Of a stretch of 21,840 bases of DNA, positions 20,983 to 21,840 are shown one piece after another. Every line of letters begins with the position of its first letter. Position 1 is the stretch's first letter. The notes under the pieces are model-generated. The model saw only the letters and a list, made by a program, of their open reading frames with translations, ran no database searches and had not been told where the DNA came from. This DNA is from Lachnospiraceae bacterium (GTDB lineage Bacteria; Bacillota; Clostridia; Lachnospirales; Lachnospiraceae), in contig CAAFWV010000018.1 of assembly GCA_900766815.1 (NCBI GenBank), positions 1 to 21,840 of the forward strand, read 5' to 3'. Made by a program: the position numbers and the translations under genes.

Positions 20983-21840
20983 ATGAAGCCGATTAAAGAA
21001 GGTAAGGTTAGAGAGATTTATGATAACGGTGACAGCCTGATTATGGTTGCCACAGACAGAATCAGCTGCTTTGATGTGATTCTTAATAATGAAGTTACCA
21101 AGAAGGGAACCGTGCTTACACAGATGAGCAAGTTCTGGTTTGATTATACGCAGGACATCGTTCCCAACCATATGATTTCCGTTGATGTTAACGATATGCC
21201 TGAATTCTTCAGACAGCCTAAGTTTGACGGTAACAGCATGCTTTGCAGGAAGCTTGAGATGTTACCTGTTGAGTGTATCGTCAGAGGCTATATCACCGGC
21301 TCAGGCTGGGAGAGCTACAAGAAGAACGGCACAGTATGCGGAATTACACTTCCCGAGGGACTCAAGGAATCAGACAAGCTTCCCGAGCCAATCTACACTC
21401 CTTCAACCAAGGCTGAAATCGGCGACCATGATGAGAATATAAGCTTTGAACAGAGCATTGAATATCTTGAGAAGCGTTTCCCGGGCAAGGGATTGGAATA
21501 TGCTACCAAGCTTAAGGACATGACAATCGCACTCTACAAGAAGTGTGCTGAGTATGCCCTCAGCAAGGGTATCATTATTGCTGACACCAAGTTTGAATTC
21601 GGTCTTAACGAGGACGGAGAGATTGTAATCGGTGATGAGATGCTTACTCCCGACAGCTCAAGATTCTGGCCTGCAGACACCTATGAGCCCGGTCATTCTC
21701 AGCCATCTTTTGATAAGCAGTTTGCAAGAGACTGGCTCAAGAGCAACGAGAACCACAACTGGACTCTGCCCCAGGACATTGTCGACAAGACCATCGACAA
21801 GTACCTTCAGGGCTACAAGCTCCTCACAGGCAAGGACCTG
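20983..21840 (+). CDS. purC: Phosphoribosylaminoimidazole-succinocarboxamide synthase PurC (3' partial)
   Basis: 286 codons are visible and the frame is still open at the window end; the last residues (LQGYKLLTGKDL) suggest only a few are missing. EGKVREIYD opens the ATP-grasp-like fold, followed by ATDRISCFDVIL, CIVRGYITGSGW, KAEIGDHDENIS, IIADTKFEFG and GDEMLTPDSSRFWPADTYEPG, the full set of SAICAR synthetase blocks in the longer (about 290-residue) version. It joins aspartate to CAIR in purine synthesis. ATG 20983 is chosen; AGGAGA lies 12 bp upstream, and an in-frame TTG 20974 would sit closer. It starts 29 bp after the galactanase stop with no terminator between, so read-through from the galactanase promoter is possible; no separate promoter is obvious. 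Confidence 0.95.
   Translation, partial: MKPIKEGKVREIYDNGDSLIMVATDRISCFDVILNNEVTKKGTVLTQMSKFWFDYTQDIVPNHMISVDVNDMPEFFRQPKFDGNSMLCRKLEMLPVECIVRGYITGSGWESYKKNGTVCGITLPEGLKESDKLPEPIYTPSTKAEIGDHDENISFEQSIEYLEKRFPGKGLEYATKLKDMTIALYKKCAEYALSKGIIIADTKFEFGLNEDGEIVIGDEMLTPDSSRFWPADTYEPGHSQPSFDKQFARDWLKSNENHNWTLPQDIVDKTIDKYLQGYKLLTGKDL

Overview
The window looks like a chromosomal segment of a low-to-moderate GC anaerobic Firmicute, most likely a plant-polysaccharide-degrading member of the Lachnospiraceae (Roseburia/Butyrivibrio/Lachnospira type). This is inferred from strong AGGAGG-type ribosome binding sites, the gene families present (XRE-AbrB regulator, MoxR/DUF58/transglutaminase operon, lipoprotein GH53 galactanase, iron alcohol dehydrogenase) and the wording of the proteins. 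No rRNA or tRNA is present to fix the genus.

Positions 1-1600 are a gene graveyard. A 5'-truncated metallophosphoesterase is followed by a collapsed TOTE-conflict-system primase-helicase, whose N-terminus is fused directly to its helicase Walker A region by an internal deletion. Next come a 21-codon stub of a low-molecular-weight protein tyrosine phosphatase and a degenerate antitoxin-like ORF behind a palindromic promoter. Positions 1634-5943 hold a tight MoxR ATPase / DUF58 / transmembrane transglutaminase operon, followed by a quinone-reductase-like flavoprotein. An intact phosphatase begins at 6858 with the same 31 bp (2 mismatches) as the stub at 997, and both copies lie next to paired TTACTACAC motifs. 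The 5.8 kb between them could therefore be a decayed integrative element or the product of a recombination event.

From 7.3 to 8.9 kb a minus-strand pair encodes a membrane acyltransferase and an XRE-AbrB fusion regulator (8 bp overlap). The regulator's 3' end overlaps the convergent phosphatase. From 9.1 to 13.9 kb a coherent sulfur amino acid operon runs mccB-like, mccA-like, metN, metI, metQ. It would import methionine and/or interconvert homocysteine, cystathionine and cysteine, and it ends at a long hairpin. A translationally coupled pair follows: a CXXC carboxymuconolactone-decarboxylase/AhpD-fold protein and an iron-dependent alcohol dehydrogenase, then a 47-nt hairpin, a MATE exporter and a LacI regulator.

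The 442 bp between lacI and the galactanase gene is rich in signals: a good terminator, eight TCAACC-like units phased at about 10 bp, and two overlapping LacI-type palindromes sitting on the -35 box of a recognisable promoter. That promoter drives a lipid-anchored, multidomain GH53 endo-beta-1,4-galactanase. purC (purine biosynthesis) starts only 29 bp after the galactanase gene with no visible terminator and runs off the window.

I do not see a clear new multi-gene defence or RNA system. The strongest unexplained signals are the phased 10-bp repeat array, the phosphatase-stub/TTACTACAC boundaries, and the collapsed TOTE gene.
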